Of a DNA stretch of 64,000 nucleotides, positions 25,298 to 34,637 are shown one piece after another (positions within the stretch are counted from its first letter, which is position 1; each line of letters opens with the position of its first letter). A program made the translations under genes and the position numbers. Source of the DNA: Curtobacterium herbarum (GTDB lineage: Bacteria; Actinomycetota; Actinomycetes; Actinomycetales; Microbacteriaceae); the NCBI RefSeq assembly GCF_016907335.1, contig NZ_JAFBBT010000001.1, forward strand, positions 2,232,001 through 2,296,000. Reading direction: 5' to 3'. Under the pieces are notes generated by a model. The model searched no databases. It was not told where the DNA came from and was given only the letters and a program-made list of their open reading frames with translations.

Positions 25298-25680
25298 GGA
25301 CTTCTCCTGGCTGTCCTCGCTGGGCGGTGATGCACCCGGTTCCGGTTCGTTCAAGCGTCGGAGGCGGCGCCTGCTTTGCGCGAGCCTGCTCGATGGCCAC
25401 CGGCCACTGGACCGCGGTCCGTCGTAGTACGACGGAGGACTGCTCGCAGTCATATCGGGTCGCGCACGTCCATGTACGGCCTTTCATCCCTGCCGCGAGT
25501 CTAGGCAGCCGAACGCAACCACCGGAGGACGAAATTGAAGCGAGCTCGAGTCCTGCGCCGAGTTTGCGGGAAGGCGCAGCCACCTCGCCCCTCGAACTGG
25601 TGCCATGCCAGCGGACAGCCCTGCCCGCCGTCACCCACCCCCATGCCACGATGGTCCAACGACCCAGGGAGGGGCCACCA
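25298..25680. other. 383-bp gap between divergent genes
   Basis: No gene is supported here. The two flanking frames run back into the gap but lack protein-like sequence and ribosome-binding sites beyond the chosen starts. The gap holds both ribosome-binding sites and a 17-bp palindrome at 25419-25435, so it is probably a shared promoter region. Confidence 0.6.
25419..25435. promoter_or_regulatory. 17-bp perfect palindrome, possible operator
   Basis: CCGTCGTAGTACGACGG has 8-bp arms around a single central base. It lies in the divergent gap between the unknown helical protein and the SNF2 helicase and could bind a dimeric regulator. Confidence 0.4.
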
Positions 25681-28374
25681 ATGGTCGACAAAGCACTCCG
25701 TGACCGCCTGCAGACACTGTCCGAGGTGGCCACCGAGGTCCGCCATCACCGCGCCTCCATCCAGGACGCAGCCACGTCGGCGAAGGACGCCCTCCTCACC
25801 CGCCGTCTGACGATCACCGGCCCAGCCCTCTCCTGCTCCGTCCTCCCCCTCCGCCTCACCGACACGACCCGGGCGTCGGCGATGCAGCACGCCGTCACCC
25901 TCCCCCACGCCGACCGCGCCGCCGAGGACGTCCTCACCGTCCTGACGAAGGACGTCCCCGTGGCCCTCGCCGACGAGGACGCCGCCTCCGGCATCGCCGG
26001 CATCTTCGCCGGCCGAGAGCGCCGCGAGGCAGCAGCACGCGCCGAGCAGTACCTGACGAACACCCTCGCGTGGCTCGACAACGGCGCCCTCACCGCGCTG
26101 AAGGCGATCGACACCCGCCACGTCCCCCGCCACGACGCCACGCTCGACGCGCTCCTCGACACCGAGGGCCCGCTCCTCACCGCGACCGCACACCTCGGCC
26201 CGGTCGCCCTGATCGACCTCGCCCCGATGGCGCACCTCCCCACCACGATCGCGACGCTCCGGTCGGTGGTCGAGACCGAACAGGAGGCCCGTGCGCGCGT
26301 CCTCGACGCCGGCCACCGTGTGCGGGACGTCGCGGCTCGGCGTGAGTTGAACACGATGGACATCGACCGGCTCCGCGAGGTCACCCGCGACCAGCTCCGC
26401 CTCGGCGCGGTCCGGGACGCCGGTATCCAGACCGTTGGTGAGCTCCTGCGGGCTCCGATCGTCGCGGGCCACCTGCCGGGCATCGGCGAGACCACGGCCG
26501 CTCGCATCAACGCCGCCGCCCGGTCGATGCAGGACGCGGCTCGCGAGGACGCCGCCATCCAGATCGACGCCCGTCGCCAGGACACCGCGAGCGTGGCCTT
26601 GGTGTCAGCACTCCGGCAGTGGGAGGCCGCGAAGAACGGCGGCGGCCCCCGTGCGGCCGTCCTCGTCGACGAGCTCGCTCCCCTGGCGGACGCGGTCGCG
26701 CAGCGAGCGGTCCTGGGCATCGTGCACCAGCCGGGCGCACGGGCCTCCGGGTCGTTCAACCCGGCCGAGGGTGCCGTCGAGCGGATCGAGGCGGACGTCG
26801 ACGACGCCCGCCAGCGCGCGGTCCGCGCAGCGGGCGACCGCGACCGGATCGCGACGACGGACGACTGGAGCGACTTCCTCGACCGCCCGGCCAGCTACTT
26901 CGCCCTCCTGGACGAGGTCGGGCTCACCGACTCGACGACGGCCGGCCGCGGGTCGCTGCCCGAGGGCCTGATCGAGCAGATCGAGCAGTTCCACCTGGAC
27001 ACGTCCCTCCTGTCCGCGTCGCTCCGCGGGTACCAGCGCTTCGGTGCGGCGTTCGCGCTCGTGCAGGAGCGGGTCGTCATCGGTGACGAGATGGGCCTCG
27101 GCAAGACGGTGGAGGCGCTCGCGGCGATCGCGCACGTGGCCGCCACTGCGACCGAGGGCATGCCCCGCTTCGTGGTCGTGTGCCCGGCGGCGGTGGTGGC
27201 GAACTGGCTGCGCGAGACCGAGAAGCACACGTCGGTGCCGGCGTTCCGCATCCACGGCGCCGAGCGGGTGCGCGGGATCAGCGGCTGGCTGCGTGACGGC
27301 GGGGTCGCCGTCACGACGTTCGAGACGCTCGAGTGGTTCCGCGCGCACGTGCCCGAGGAGCAGCGGTTCGCCGCGGTCATCGTCGACGAGGCGCACTACG
27401 TCAAGAACCCCGACGCGAAGCGCACGAAGCACACCCGCGCGATCCTGGAACGCTCGGACCGGGCCCTGCTCATGTCCGGCACCCCGCTCGAGAACAAGGT
27501 CGAGGAGTTCCGGGTCCTCATCGACCACATCCGCCCGGACCTGATGGTCGATCAGGACGACGACGACCCGCTGGCGTTCCGCAAGCAGATCGCGCCGGTG
27601 TACCTCCGCCGCAGCCAGGAGGACGTCCTCACCGAGCTCCCCGAACTCGTCGAGGTCGAGGAGTGGACCGACCTCACCCCCGCCGAGGCCGAGCGCTACG
27701 CCACCGCGGTCGATACCGACAGCTTCCACACGATGCGGCAGCTCGCGATGCTCGACGGCGCCACCTCGAGCAAGATCGCCGCGCTGCGCGACGTCGTCGC
27801 CGAGGCCCGCTCAACCGGCCGCAAGACCATCGTCTTCTCCCACTACCGCGCCGTCCTGGAGGCGGTGCTCGCCTCCGTCGACGGCACCGTCTTCGGTCCG
27901 TTGAGCGGTTCCACGTCGCCCTCCGGGCGGCAGGACATGATCGACGAGTTCTCCGCCGCGGCCCCGGGATCGGTGCTGGTCGCGCAGATCATCGCCGGTG
28001 GCGTGGGCCTGAACATCCAGGCCGCGTCGGTCGTGGTGATCTGCGAGCCGCAGCTCAAGCCGACGACGGAGTGGCAGGCGATCGCCCGAGCCCGACGCAT
28101 GGGGCAGCTCGACGTCGTGCAGGTGCACCGGCTGCTGTCCGAGGACGGCGTCGACGCAGCCCTCGTCCGGATGCTCGCGCGGAAGACCCGCACGTTCGCG
28201 GACTTCGCGGCCGTCAGTGACACGGCGAGTGCGTCGGTGCAGGCGGTCGACATCTCCGAGTCGCAGCTCATCGCGCAGGTGCTCGCCGACGAGCGAGCGC
28301 GGCTGGCGACCGAGCGAGCGCAGACGGCGGACGGGCGGACCGCCGGAGCCGCGACGTCGGAACCGGCCGTCTGA
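25681..28374 (+). CDS. SNF2-family DEAD/DEAH-box helicase with helix-hairpin-helix domain
   Basis: This 897-residue protein starts at the ATG after AGGGAGGGG. The N-terminal 450 residues are helical and contain one HhH motif near residues 255-275 (AGHLPGIGETTAARI), a DNA-binding element. The SNF2 core follows: Walker A DEMGLGKT near 470, VDEAHYVKN near 567, SGTPLEN, then the C-lobe with IVFSHYRAVLEA near 715, GGVGLNIQAA and motif VI ARARRMGQ. It is a DNA translocase; partners are unknown. The gene converges with an exonuclease-BRCT gene only 11 bp away. The N-terminus is quite unlike the SNF2 protein at the window start. Confidence 0.9.
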   Translation: MVDKALRDRLQTLSEVATEVRHHRASIQDAATSAKDALLTRRLTITGPALSCSVLPLRLTDTTRASAMQHAVTLPHADRAAEDVLTVLTKDVPVALADEDAASGIAGIFAGRERREAAARAEQYLTNTLAWLDNGALTALKAIDTRHVPRHDATLDALLDTEGPLLTATAHLGPVALIDLAPMAHLPTTIATLRSVVETEQEARARVLDAGHRVRDVAARRELNTMDIDRLREVTRDQLRLGAVRDAGIQTVGELLRAPIVAGHLPGIGETTAARINAAARSMQDAAREDAAIQIDARRQDTASVALVSALRQWEAAKNGGGPRAAVLVDELAPLADAVAQRAVLGIVHQPGARASGSFNPAEGAVERIEADVDDARQRAVRAAGDRDRIATTDDWSDFLDRPASYFALLDEVGLTDSTTAGRGSLPEGLIEQIEQFHLDTSLLSASLRGYQRFGAAFALVQERVVIGDEMGLGKTVEALAAIAHVAATATEGMPRFVVVCPAAVVANWLRETEKHTSVPAFRIHGAERVRGISGWLRDGGVAVTTFETLEWFRAHVPEEQRFAAVIVDEAHYVKNPDAKRTKHTRAILERSDRALLMSGTPLENKVEEFRVLIDHIRPDLMVDQDDDDPLAFRKQIAPVYLRRSQEDVLTELPELVEVEEWTDLTPAEAERYATAVDTDSFHTMRQLAMLDGATSSKIAALRDVVAEARSTGRKTIVFSHYRAVLEAVLASVDGTVFGPLSGSTSPSGRQDMIDEFSAAAPGSVLVAQIIAGGVGLNIQAASVVVICEPQLKPTTEWQAIARARRMGQLDVVQVHRLLSEDGVDAALVRMLARKTRTFADFAAVSDTASASVQAVDISESQLIAQVLADERARLATERAQTADGRTAGAATSEPAV

Positions 28375-28385
28375 CGGGCTGACCC

Positions 28386-29657
28386 CTACCTGGCGGCGGC
28401 GAGCGCCGCCTCCAGGACGTCCTCCTCGATGATCGGGATGCCGTACTGGCGGGCCTTCCGCGCCTTGCCGGACAGGCTGTCGACGTCGGCCGCGATGAGC
28501 ACGGCCGTCTTCTTCGTGACGTTCGGCGCGGACCGGATGCCGAGCCGGGCCAGGTCCGCCTCGATCTCGGGCCGGCTCCGCCGCATCTCCCCGGTCAGCG
28601 TGACGATGCTGCCCTCGCCCAGGTCGATCGCGGGCTCTTCCTCGACAGCTGCGGGCGCAGCCTGCGTCGCTGCGGAGAACGACCGCGCGCCCATGCGCGC
28701 GGGCTGGCGGCTGTGGACCGCGTGTTCCAGCTCGTCGTCCGTGACGCCGAACAGCCGTGCGACGCGTTCGAGTTGGATGTGGTCCTGGATGGTGAGGACA
28801 CCATCCGCCCACACGGCCTCGACCAGGTCGCCGAAGTACCGGCGGTGCAGGTCCGCGCGGCTGGCGGCGTCGAGTCCGAACTCGGCCGCGTACCCGGCGA
28901 GTTGGTCGGCGTCGCTCGCGGCCAGCAGGTCCTCGGAGACGGCGCGGTCGAGGACGGCGGCGTACAGCGTCGCTTCCGCGGTGCCACCGACGGCGGGCAG
29001 ACGGTCCGTCGCCACGTCGACCCGTGTGCGGGTCGCGGTTGCGTCCGTGCGGCGTCGAGCGGTCCATGCCCGACCGCTGCGCGGGACTCCGGGCCAACGC
29101 TGTCCGTCAGCCAGGGTGCCCCAGGTCGCCCACCGCGGGTCACGTCGCGACGAGCCGATGTAGGCGCCGAGCAGGCGAGCGGTGGCGTGTGCGTCGGCGA
29201 GCGCCTCGTGCGCGTCGACCAGGTCGATGTCGTAGGCGCTGCAGCAGTCCGCGAGCTTCCGGCCGGAGCCGGGGAGGAACTCCTGTGCCAGCCGCATCGT
29301 GCAGAGCGCACTGCTCGCCTGCTTGAGCGGTGAGCGGTGTCCGAGCCGTTCGAACTCGGCGTGCAGGAACCGAGCTTCGAACGAGGCGTTGTGCGCCACG
29401 ACGACCCGGCCCTGCAGACGGTCTGCCAGGTCCCCGGCGACGTCGGCGAAGCTCGGAGCACCGTCCATGTCGGCGCCACGGAGGCGGTGGATGTGCACCG
29501 GGCCGAGGTCGCGGTTCGGGTTGACGACGGTCTCGAAGGTCTGCTCGACCTCGCCGTCGGGCGTGACGTGGACGATCCCGATCTCGATGATGCGGTGTCC
29601 GTACGACGGAGCGAGCCCGGTCGTCTCGAGGTCGATCACCGCGTAGCCGTTGTGCAT
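28386..29657 (-). CDS. DEDDh 3'-5' exonuclease with C-terminal BRCT domain
   Basis: This 423-residue protein has an N-terminal DnaQ-like exonuclease (residues 1-165): ExoI motif YAVIDLETTGL (Asp, Glu), ExoII VVAHNASFEARFL (Asp replaced by Glu-Ala-Arg context; Asn and Phe kept) and ExoIII VDAHEALADAHAT (His and Asp). A linker leads to a helical region and a BRCT-like domain at about 335-423 (GSIVTLTGEMRRSRPEIEAD start). AGGAGG precedes the ATG. Actinobacteria often have such exonuclease-BRCT proteins; a DNA repair role is inferred. Substrate polarity follows family knowledge. Confidence 0.88.
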   Translation of the reverse strand: MHNGYAVIDLETTGLAPSYGHRIIEIGIVHVTPDGEVEQTFETVVNPNRDLGPVHIHRLRGADMDGAPSFADVAGDLADRLQGRVVVAHNASFEARFLHAEFERLGHRSPLKQASSALCTMRLAQEFLPGSGRKLADCCSAYDIDLVDAHEALADAHATARLLGAYIGSSRRDPRWATWGTLADGQRWPGVPRSGRAWTARRRTDATATRTRVDVATDRLPAVGGTAEATLYAAVLDRAVSEDLLAASDADQLAGYAAEFGLDAASRADLHRRYFGDLVEAVWADGVLTIQDHIQLERVARLFGVTDDELEHAVHSRQPARMGARSFSAATQAAPAAVEEEPAIDLGEGSIVTLTGEMRRSRPEIEADLARLGIRSAPNVTKKTAVLIAADVDSLSGKARKARQYGIPIIEEDVLEAALAAAR

Positions 29658-29755
29658 GTCAGTCCCTCCTGATGCGGATGAGCACTGCTCAGCGCTCGAC
29701 CATCCTCACCGTGTTCCGGTCCGGCTGCGACCACCTGTTCGAGGGGTCGAACCTC

Positions 29756-30418
29756 TCAGGAGACGACGGTCTGTGGTACGAGGTCGACCTCCGTCGCACA
29801 CCACGCCAACAACTCCGGGTCGTGCGTCGCGACGACGACAGCGCCTCCGCTCTCGCGGATCAGGTCCAAGCCGTCACGCACGCGGGCAGCGCTCACGTCG
29901 TCGAGTGATGCCGTCGGCTCGTCGGCCAGGACCAACCGCGGCTGCTGGACCAGGACCCGGGCGACGGCGACGCGCTGCTGCTCCCCACCACTGAGCAGCC
30001 CAGAGCGCATCCGTTGCCGGCCACCGAGCCCGACGACCTCGAGCGCAGCGGCGATCCGGACGTCGAGCTCCTGGCTCGTCACCCCACGAGGGCGGACGAC
30101 CCGGAGGTTCTGCCGCACCGACCACTCGGGGACGACCGCGTGGTCCTGCGTGACGAACCCGACGACATCACGGCGCAGACGTCGCTGCTCACGCCGCGCT
30201 GCGGCGTGCATGTCGTTGCCGAGGACCCGCACGATCCCCCGGGTCGGTCGTTCCAGCCCGCCGAGGCATCGGAGCAGCGTCGTCTTGCCCTGCCCGGACA
30301 CTCCGCGGACGGCGATCGCGGCGTGCGGCTCGGCGACGACATGGAGGTCGTTCCACAGTGTCCGGGTGGCGACGTCGTACCCGAGCCCGTCGGCGCGGAG
30401 CAGCACCTCGTTCGTCAT
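29756..30418 (-). CDS. ABC transporter ATP-binding protein of the lactococcin-972-type locus
   Basis: This 220-residue ATPase has Walker A GVSGQGKTTL, signature LLSGGEQQR, Walker B LVLADEPTAS and the H-loop THDPE. It belongs to the MacB/LolD-like subgroup that pairs with FtsX-type permeases. Its ATG overlaps the stop of the upstream permease (ATGA), and the permease in turn overlaps a lactococcin-972 family bacteriocin gene. The three therefore form one operon for bacteriocin export or self-protection (TIGR03608-type ATPase by memory). Confidence 0.9.
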   Translation of the reverse strand: MTNEVLLRADGLGYDVATRTLWNDLHVVAEPHAAIAVRGVSGQGKTTLLRCLGGLERPTRGIVRVLGNDMHAAARREQRRLRRDVVGFVTQDHAVVPEWSVRQNLRVVRPRGVTSQELDVRIAAALEVVGLGGRQRMRSGLLSGGEQQRVAVARVLVQQPRLVLADEPTASLDDVSAARVRDGLDLIRESGGAVVVATHDPELLAWCATEVDLVPQTVVS

Positions 30419-32334
30419 CGCTCCCTCCTTCCTTCTCGTGCAGTGACGACGAGCATCACCATGAGCAGCACAACGGTGACCAGCACGACTGCGACCGGTG
30501 TGATCGCGGCGATCGGGAGCGAGGGCGTGCTTCCCGGTTCGAGCAGTGCCCAGGTCGCCGCCGCAGCACCAGCGGCGAGCACGGCACCGGTGATGACGAA
30601 CCGCCAGTGGTGCACGATCGGGTGCCGCCCGGTCAGGAACCGCAACCGGGCCGCTCGTCGTGTCCGTGTGCGGTGGTCGACCGTGAGCGTGAACCCGGCG
30701 AAGACGACGGCGAAGACGGTGGCCAGGAGCGCGACCTCTGCGGTACGTCGCTCGCTCCGCAGGGCAGTGAGTTGTCCTTCGACCGTCGCCCCTACGCGCC
30801 GGTACTGCAGCACGATGTCGTCGAGACCAGCGCGGTGGACCGCGCGCTCCAGCGCCGCTCGATCACTGAACCGCACTTCGCCGTTCGCGACCGTCGTTCC
30901 CAAACGGTTCGGAGCGATGTCAGCAGGATCGGGAACGACCAGCACCGGCGCCTCGGGCCACGTCGGGATCTCGGGTGTCAGGGCCGACGTCCAGTCGAGC
31001 ACGGCGCGGGCGATCGACGCGGTCGACGGCACCACGGCGGCACGCACACTCTGCTGCTGCGGTGATTCGAGGCCCTCCACCTCCCAGCTCTCGGCGAGCT
31101 CTTCCGAGGCGGCCTGCTGCAGCGCCCGAGTGTGCGCTGCCAGCTCTCCGGGGACGAGCAGGACCGGGTCGCCGTTCCCCGCTGCGATCCGATCGGCGTA
31201 CTCCTCGAGGGCGGCAGACGCGTCTCCGACCAGCGTGAGCTCGTCGACGAAGGACACCTGCGCCATGCTCGCCGTACCGTCACGAAGCGGCCCGAGCGCG
31301 ATCCGTCCGAGTGCGACGTCTTGGTCGAACTCGGTGGAGCTCGTTCCGAGGACCACATCGTCGCCGTGCCTTGCTTCACGGACGAGTGTCTGTTCCAACG
31401 ACCTCGACTGCGCTCGGCGCTCCGACGTCGTCTGGAGATCGGCGGTCCCGAGGACCACGAGCGCGATGCCCGCGGTGGCCACGATCACGGCCGGCCATCG
31501 GGCCACCGCGCCCGGTTCTGGCTTCTGGCATGTCACGAGGGCGAGGACGACGTGGAGTGCCACGAGCAGTCCGACGGTCGGGATCAACACGACGGCGAGC
31601 TCGATCGCCGTGAACCGCAGGACCGGGCCGGTCGCGTGGCGTACCGCGAAGACGGTCCCGACGACCACCCCGAGGACGACGACCATGAACCCCACGAGGG
31701 CACCCACCTCTCGGGCTTCTCTCGCAGCCACAGCGCGCTGCGACCACCCGGTGGCGACCCGCAATCGCTGCCGAGAAGCACGGCGGGCGGACTCAGCCAC
31801 GAGCGCGATGAGAACGCCGAGCGCGGTGGCGAGCACCGCCGCGAGCGTCGCGGGCTGTTCGAGCGTCGCGGCGAGCGCCTCGATCACGTGCGGAGAGATG
31901 TCCGCGTACTTGTAGCCGGACCGTCGGATTCCGTCGAGGAACTCAGCGATGTCGGACGCAGAACCGTCGACGATGTACGTCGCAGCCAAACTGAGTTCAC
32001 CGCCGTCACCCACGGGCGCAACGGAGATCGTTCCGCGGAACACCGGCGGACTCGGTGTCCCGCGGAACGAGTACGCGTTCCAGACGTCAGCGCGGCCGTC
32101 ACGGTCCGGCACGAGCACCGACACGGACACCGCCGACCTGTGGGCCAGGCGCTCGATCGTCGCGACCTGCGTCGCTTTGCTCTGCGTGACCGGCAGGTCA
32201 GTCAGCGCGATGCTCGTCCGTCCGCTCAGTGCACCGAGCGATTCGACGCTGCCCACGACTGTGACGACGAGCGCTCCCGCTACGAGGACCGCGGTCGCCA
32301 CTGCGAGCACCGTTGCGACCGCGAAGTTCCTCAT
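30415..32334 (-). CDS. Bacteriocin-associated integral membrane protein (putative immunity/export permease)
   Basis: This 639-residue protein has one N-terminal helix, a large extracytoplasmic domain, three helices around residues 160-290 (LAAVLATALGVLIALVAE, LVGFMVVVLGVVVGTVFAV, ELAVVLIPTVGLLVALHVVL), a helix at VIVATAGIALVVLG, a second large outside domain, and three terminal helices. This matches TIGR01654-type 'bacteriocin-associated integral membrane' proteins linked to lactococcin 972 loci. It lies between the bacteriocin and the ATPase genes with ATGA overlaps on both sides. Immunity and export are both suggested for the family; neither is proven. Confidence 0.88.
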   Translation of the reverse strand: MRNFAVATVLAVATAVLVAGALVVTVVGSVESLGALSGRTSIALTDLPVTQSKATQVATIERLAHRSAVSVSVLVPDRDGRADVWNAYSFRGTPSPPVFRGTISVAPVGDGGELSLAATYIVDGSASDIAEFLDGIRRSGYKYADISPHVIEALAATLEQPATLAAVLATALGVLIALVAESARRASRQRLRVATGWSQRAVAAREAREVGALVGFMVVVLGVVVGTVFAVRHATGPVLRFTAIELAVVLIPTVGLLVALHVVLALVTCQKPEPGAVARWPAVIVATAGIALVVLGTADLQTTSERRAQSRSLEQTLVREARHGDDVVLGTSSTEFDQDVALGRIALGPLRDGTASMAQVSFVDELTLVGDASAALEEYADRIAAGNGDPVLLVPGELAAHTRALQQAASEELAESWEVEGLESPQQQSVRAAVVPSTASIARAVLDWTSALTPEIPTWPEAPVLVVPDPADIAPNRLGTTVANGEVRFSDRAALERAVHRAGLDDIVLQYRRVGATVEGQLTALRSERRTAEVALLATVFAVVFAGFTLTVDHRTRTRRAARLRFLTGRHPIVHHWRFVITGAVLAAGAAAATWALLEPGSTPSLPIAAITPVAVVLVTVVLLMVMLVVTAREGRRER

Positions 32335-32708
32335 CCCCGAGTCGCCCAGAACGCCTGGTTCCCGGACGTACCTTTCCGCGCATGGGCATAGGCAATGGTT
32401 CCCGGCGGTACCCAGGCGGTGCGGACAAGCGTGCCGCGGGCTTTCACCGATGCCCGGTGCGTCGACCGATCATTCGCGTACACCGAGTGCACTTCACCGT
32501 CCCAGACACCGTACGACCAGGTCCCGCCGCCGACAACGGCCCAACCATTGCGCGTGGCGTTGCCCTCGTCCGCCGATGCGACTCCCTCGCGGACCGCTCC
32601 GACGGCACTGACGGAACCGACCGGTTCAGCCGCCGCGGCCGAGCAGGCGCCCCATCCGACGGCCAGCACCACCGCTGAGCCGATGGCCGCGATCATCTTC
32701 TTCTGCAC
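32331..32708 (-). CDS. Lactococcin 972 family bacteriocin precursor
   Basis: From the GTG with AGGGAG 7 bp upstream the precursor has 125 residues. A signal peptide is clear: MQKKMIAAIGSAVVLAVGWG then ACSAAAAEP, with cleavage near residue 27. The mature part has the family signature GGGTWSYGVW, a S-x-Y-x-N region (HSVYANDRSTHRASV) and a C-terminal WVPPGTIAYAHARKGT stretch. Lactococcin 972 is a Sec-exported, unmodified bacteriocin that blocks septum formation by binding lipid II in Lactococcus. The precursor is a little longer than that of Lactococcus. It is the first gene of the three-gene operon. Confidence 0.9.
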   Translation of the reverse strand: MQKKMIAAIGSAVVLAVGWGACSAAAAEPVGSVSAVGAVREGVASADEGNATRNGWAVVGGGTWSYGVWDGEVHSVYANDRSTHRASVKARGTLVRTAWVPPGTIAYAHARKGTSGNQAFWATRG

Positions 32709-32884
32709 GCAGATCTCCCTTCGTCATCGGCCATCTCGGCCGCGAGGGAACGGTACCGACCAGAGAGCAGTATCGGAAGTTCCACATATTTCGTATTCGC
32801 AAAACGGCATCCTCCGATCGGAGGACCCCACGTCCACCCGCTCCCCCGATCCCCCAGTGGACGCCCTCCCGCCAGGCTGGAGGC

Positions 32885-33727
32885 ATGCCCGACACCCCCG
32901 CCATCGAGGTCCAGCACCTCACCAAGCGCTACGCCACCGGCCACACCGCCGTGTCCGACCTCTCCCTCACGATCGCCCGCGGCGAGACCGTCGCCCTGCT
33001 CGGCCCGAACGGCGCCGGCAAGTCGACGACGGTGGAGGTCCTCGAGGGCTTCCGCTCCCGCACCTCCGGCGACGTCCGCGTCCTCGGCACCGACCCGGCA
33101 CGCGCCACCCGGGCGCACAAGGCCCGGGTCGGCATCGTCCTGCAGACCAGCGCCGAGGCCCCGAACGTCACGGTCGCCGAGCAGCTCACCCACTTCGGCA
33201 CCTTCTACCCCCGCTCCCGCAGCACCGAGGAACTCCTCACCGCCACCGGCCTGGAGGCGCAGCGCAACACGCGGATCAGCCGTCTGTCCGGTGGGCAGCG
33301 GCGTCGCGTCGACGTGGCCCTCGGTGTGATCGGGTACCCGGAGGTGCTGTTCCTCGACGAGCCGACGACGGGCTTCGACCCGGAGGCCCGGCGTCAGTTC
33401 TGGGACCTGGTCAACGGCATCAAGCGCGAGGGCACGACCATCCTGCTGACGACGCACTACCTGGACGAGGCGGCGCACCTGGCGGACCGGGCGGCGGTGA
33501 TCGCGAACGGTGAGCTCCGCGCGCTGGCCCCGATCGACGAGCTCGGCGGCGCCGAGGCCCGGACACCCCGGGTCCGGTGGCGTGACGACGACGGGCTCCG
33601 GCACGAGGAACGCACGACCGATCCGCAGCACCTGGTCCGGAGCACGGTCACGCCGATGCACGACCTGGAGGTCATCCGCCCGTCCCTCGAGGACGTCTAC
33701 CTCGAGATGGTGGGGGCCGACGCATGA
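32885..33727 (+). CDS. ABC-2 type transporter ATP-binding protein
   Basis: This 280-residue ATPase has Walker A GPNGAGKSTT near residue 40, Q-loop IVLQTSAEAPN, signature RLSGGQRRRVD near 137, Walker B LFLDEPTTG near 157 and H-loop TTHYLDEA. The C-terminal 60 residues form the extension typical of DrrA/CcmA-like exporters. GGAGG precedes the ATG. The stop overlaps the permease start (ATGA). The pair, followed by a two-component system, resembles drug or lipid exporters that are induced by envelope stress. Confidence 0.93.
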   Translation: MPDTPAIEVQHLTKRYATGHTAVSDLSLTIARGETVALLGPNGAGKSTTVEVLEGFRSRTSGDVRVLGTDPARATRAHKARVGIVLQTSAEAPNVTVAEQLTHFGTFYPRSRSTEELLTATGLEAQRNTRISRLSGGQRRRVDVALGVIGYPEVLFLDEPTTGFDPEARRQFWDLVNGIKREGTTILLTTHYLDEAAHLADRAAVIANGELRALAPIDELGGAEARTPRVRWRDDDGLRHEERTTDPQHLVRSTVTPMHDLEVIRPSLEDVYLEMVGADA

Positions 33728-34563
33728 GCACCAGCACCGCACGCACGAGCACTGCACCCATCGGCACGGCCCGCATCGCCACAGCCCGCGTCCGGTACGA
33801 GGTCCGGTCGTACTTCCGCGCCCCCGACTCCGTCTTCTTCACGTTCCTGTTCCCCGTCGTCATGCTGGCGCTGTTCTCGGTCGCCTTCGCGAGCGCCGAT
33901 GCCATCCAGGCCGGCCCGGCGAGCGTCGACTACGCCACCTACTACCTGCCCGGCCTCGTCGCGACGGGCATCCTGCTCTCCGGCGTGCAGGCGCTCGGTG
34001 TCGACATCGCCGGCGAACGCAGCGACGGCACGCTCAAGCGCCTCGGCGGCACGCCCCTTCCCGTGATGTCGTACTTCGTCGGCAAGATCGGGATGGTCCT
34101 GGTGACCACGCTGGTGCAGACGGCGATCCTGCTGGCCGTGGCGAGCCTCCTGTTCGGGGTGACACTCCCGACGGACCTGAGCCGCTGGGGCACGTTCGCC
34201 GGCGTGTTCCTCCTGGGCATCGCGACGAGCAGCGTGCTCGGCATCGCGATCTCGGCCCTGCCCCGCGAGGGGCGCCGCGCGACCGCGACGATCGTCCCGA
34301 TCGTGCTGGTCCTGCAGTTCGTCTCCGGCGTCTACCTGCCCTTCATGCAGCTGCCGACCTGGTTGCAGGACGTCGCGTCCGTCTTCCCCCTGCGCTGGAT
34401 GGCGTCCGGCATGCGGTCCGTGTTCCTGCCCAGCACGTTCGAGACGGGTGAGCCGGGAGGCTCGTGGCACCTCGGTCTCGGAGCGCTCGTCCTGGCAGCG
34501 TGGCTGGTCCTCGGCCTGGTGGCGTGCCGAGTCACCTTCCGCTGGAACCGCGAGGACGGCTGA
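33724..34563 (+). CDS. ABC-2 type transporter permease
   Basis: This 279-residue permease has six hydrophobic helices, beginning with SVFFTFLFPVVMLALFSVAF and ending with LGLGALVLAAWLVLGLVACR. The conserved ABC-2 outer-membrane-facing motif is in SGVYLPFMQLPTWLQ and the loop ERSDGTLKRLGGTPLP is the family's cytoplasmic coupling segment. It is cotranscribed with the preceding ATPase. The substrate is unknown; the DrrB/YadH group exports drugs, lipids or polysaccharides. Confidence 0.92.
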   Translation: MSTSTARTSTAPIGTARIATARVRYEVRSYFRAPDSVFFTFLFPVVMLALFSVAFASADAIQAGPASVDYATYYLPGLVATGILLSGVQALGVDIAGERSDGTLKRLGGTPLPVMSYFVGKIGMVLVTTLVQTAILLAVASLLFGVTLPTDLSRWGTFAGVFLLGIATSSVLGIAISALPREGRRATATIVPIVLVLQFVSGVYLPFMQLPTWLQDVASVFPLRWMASGMRSVFLPSTFETGEPGGSWHLGLGALVLAAWLVLGLVACRVTFRWNREDG

Positions 34564-34637
34564 CGCCGATGTCGCCTCGTGGAGTACGGCCTGTGGAGAA
34601 CTCTCGGATCGGCGTGCGGAGGTGGGAGGCTGTGGGC

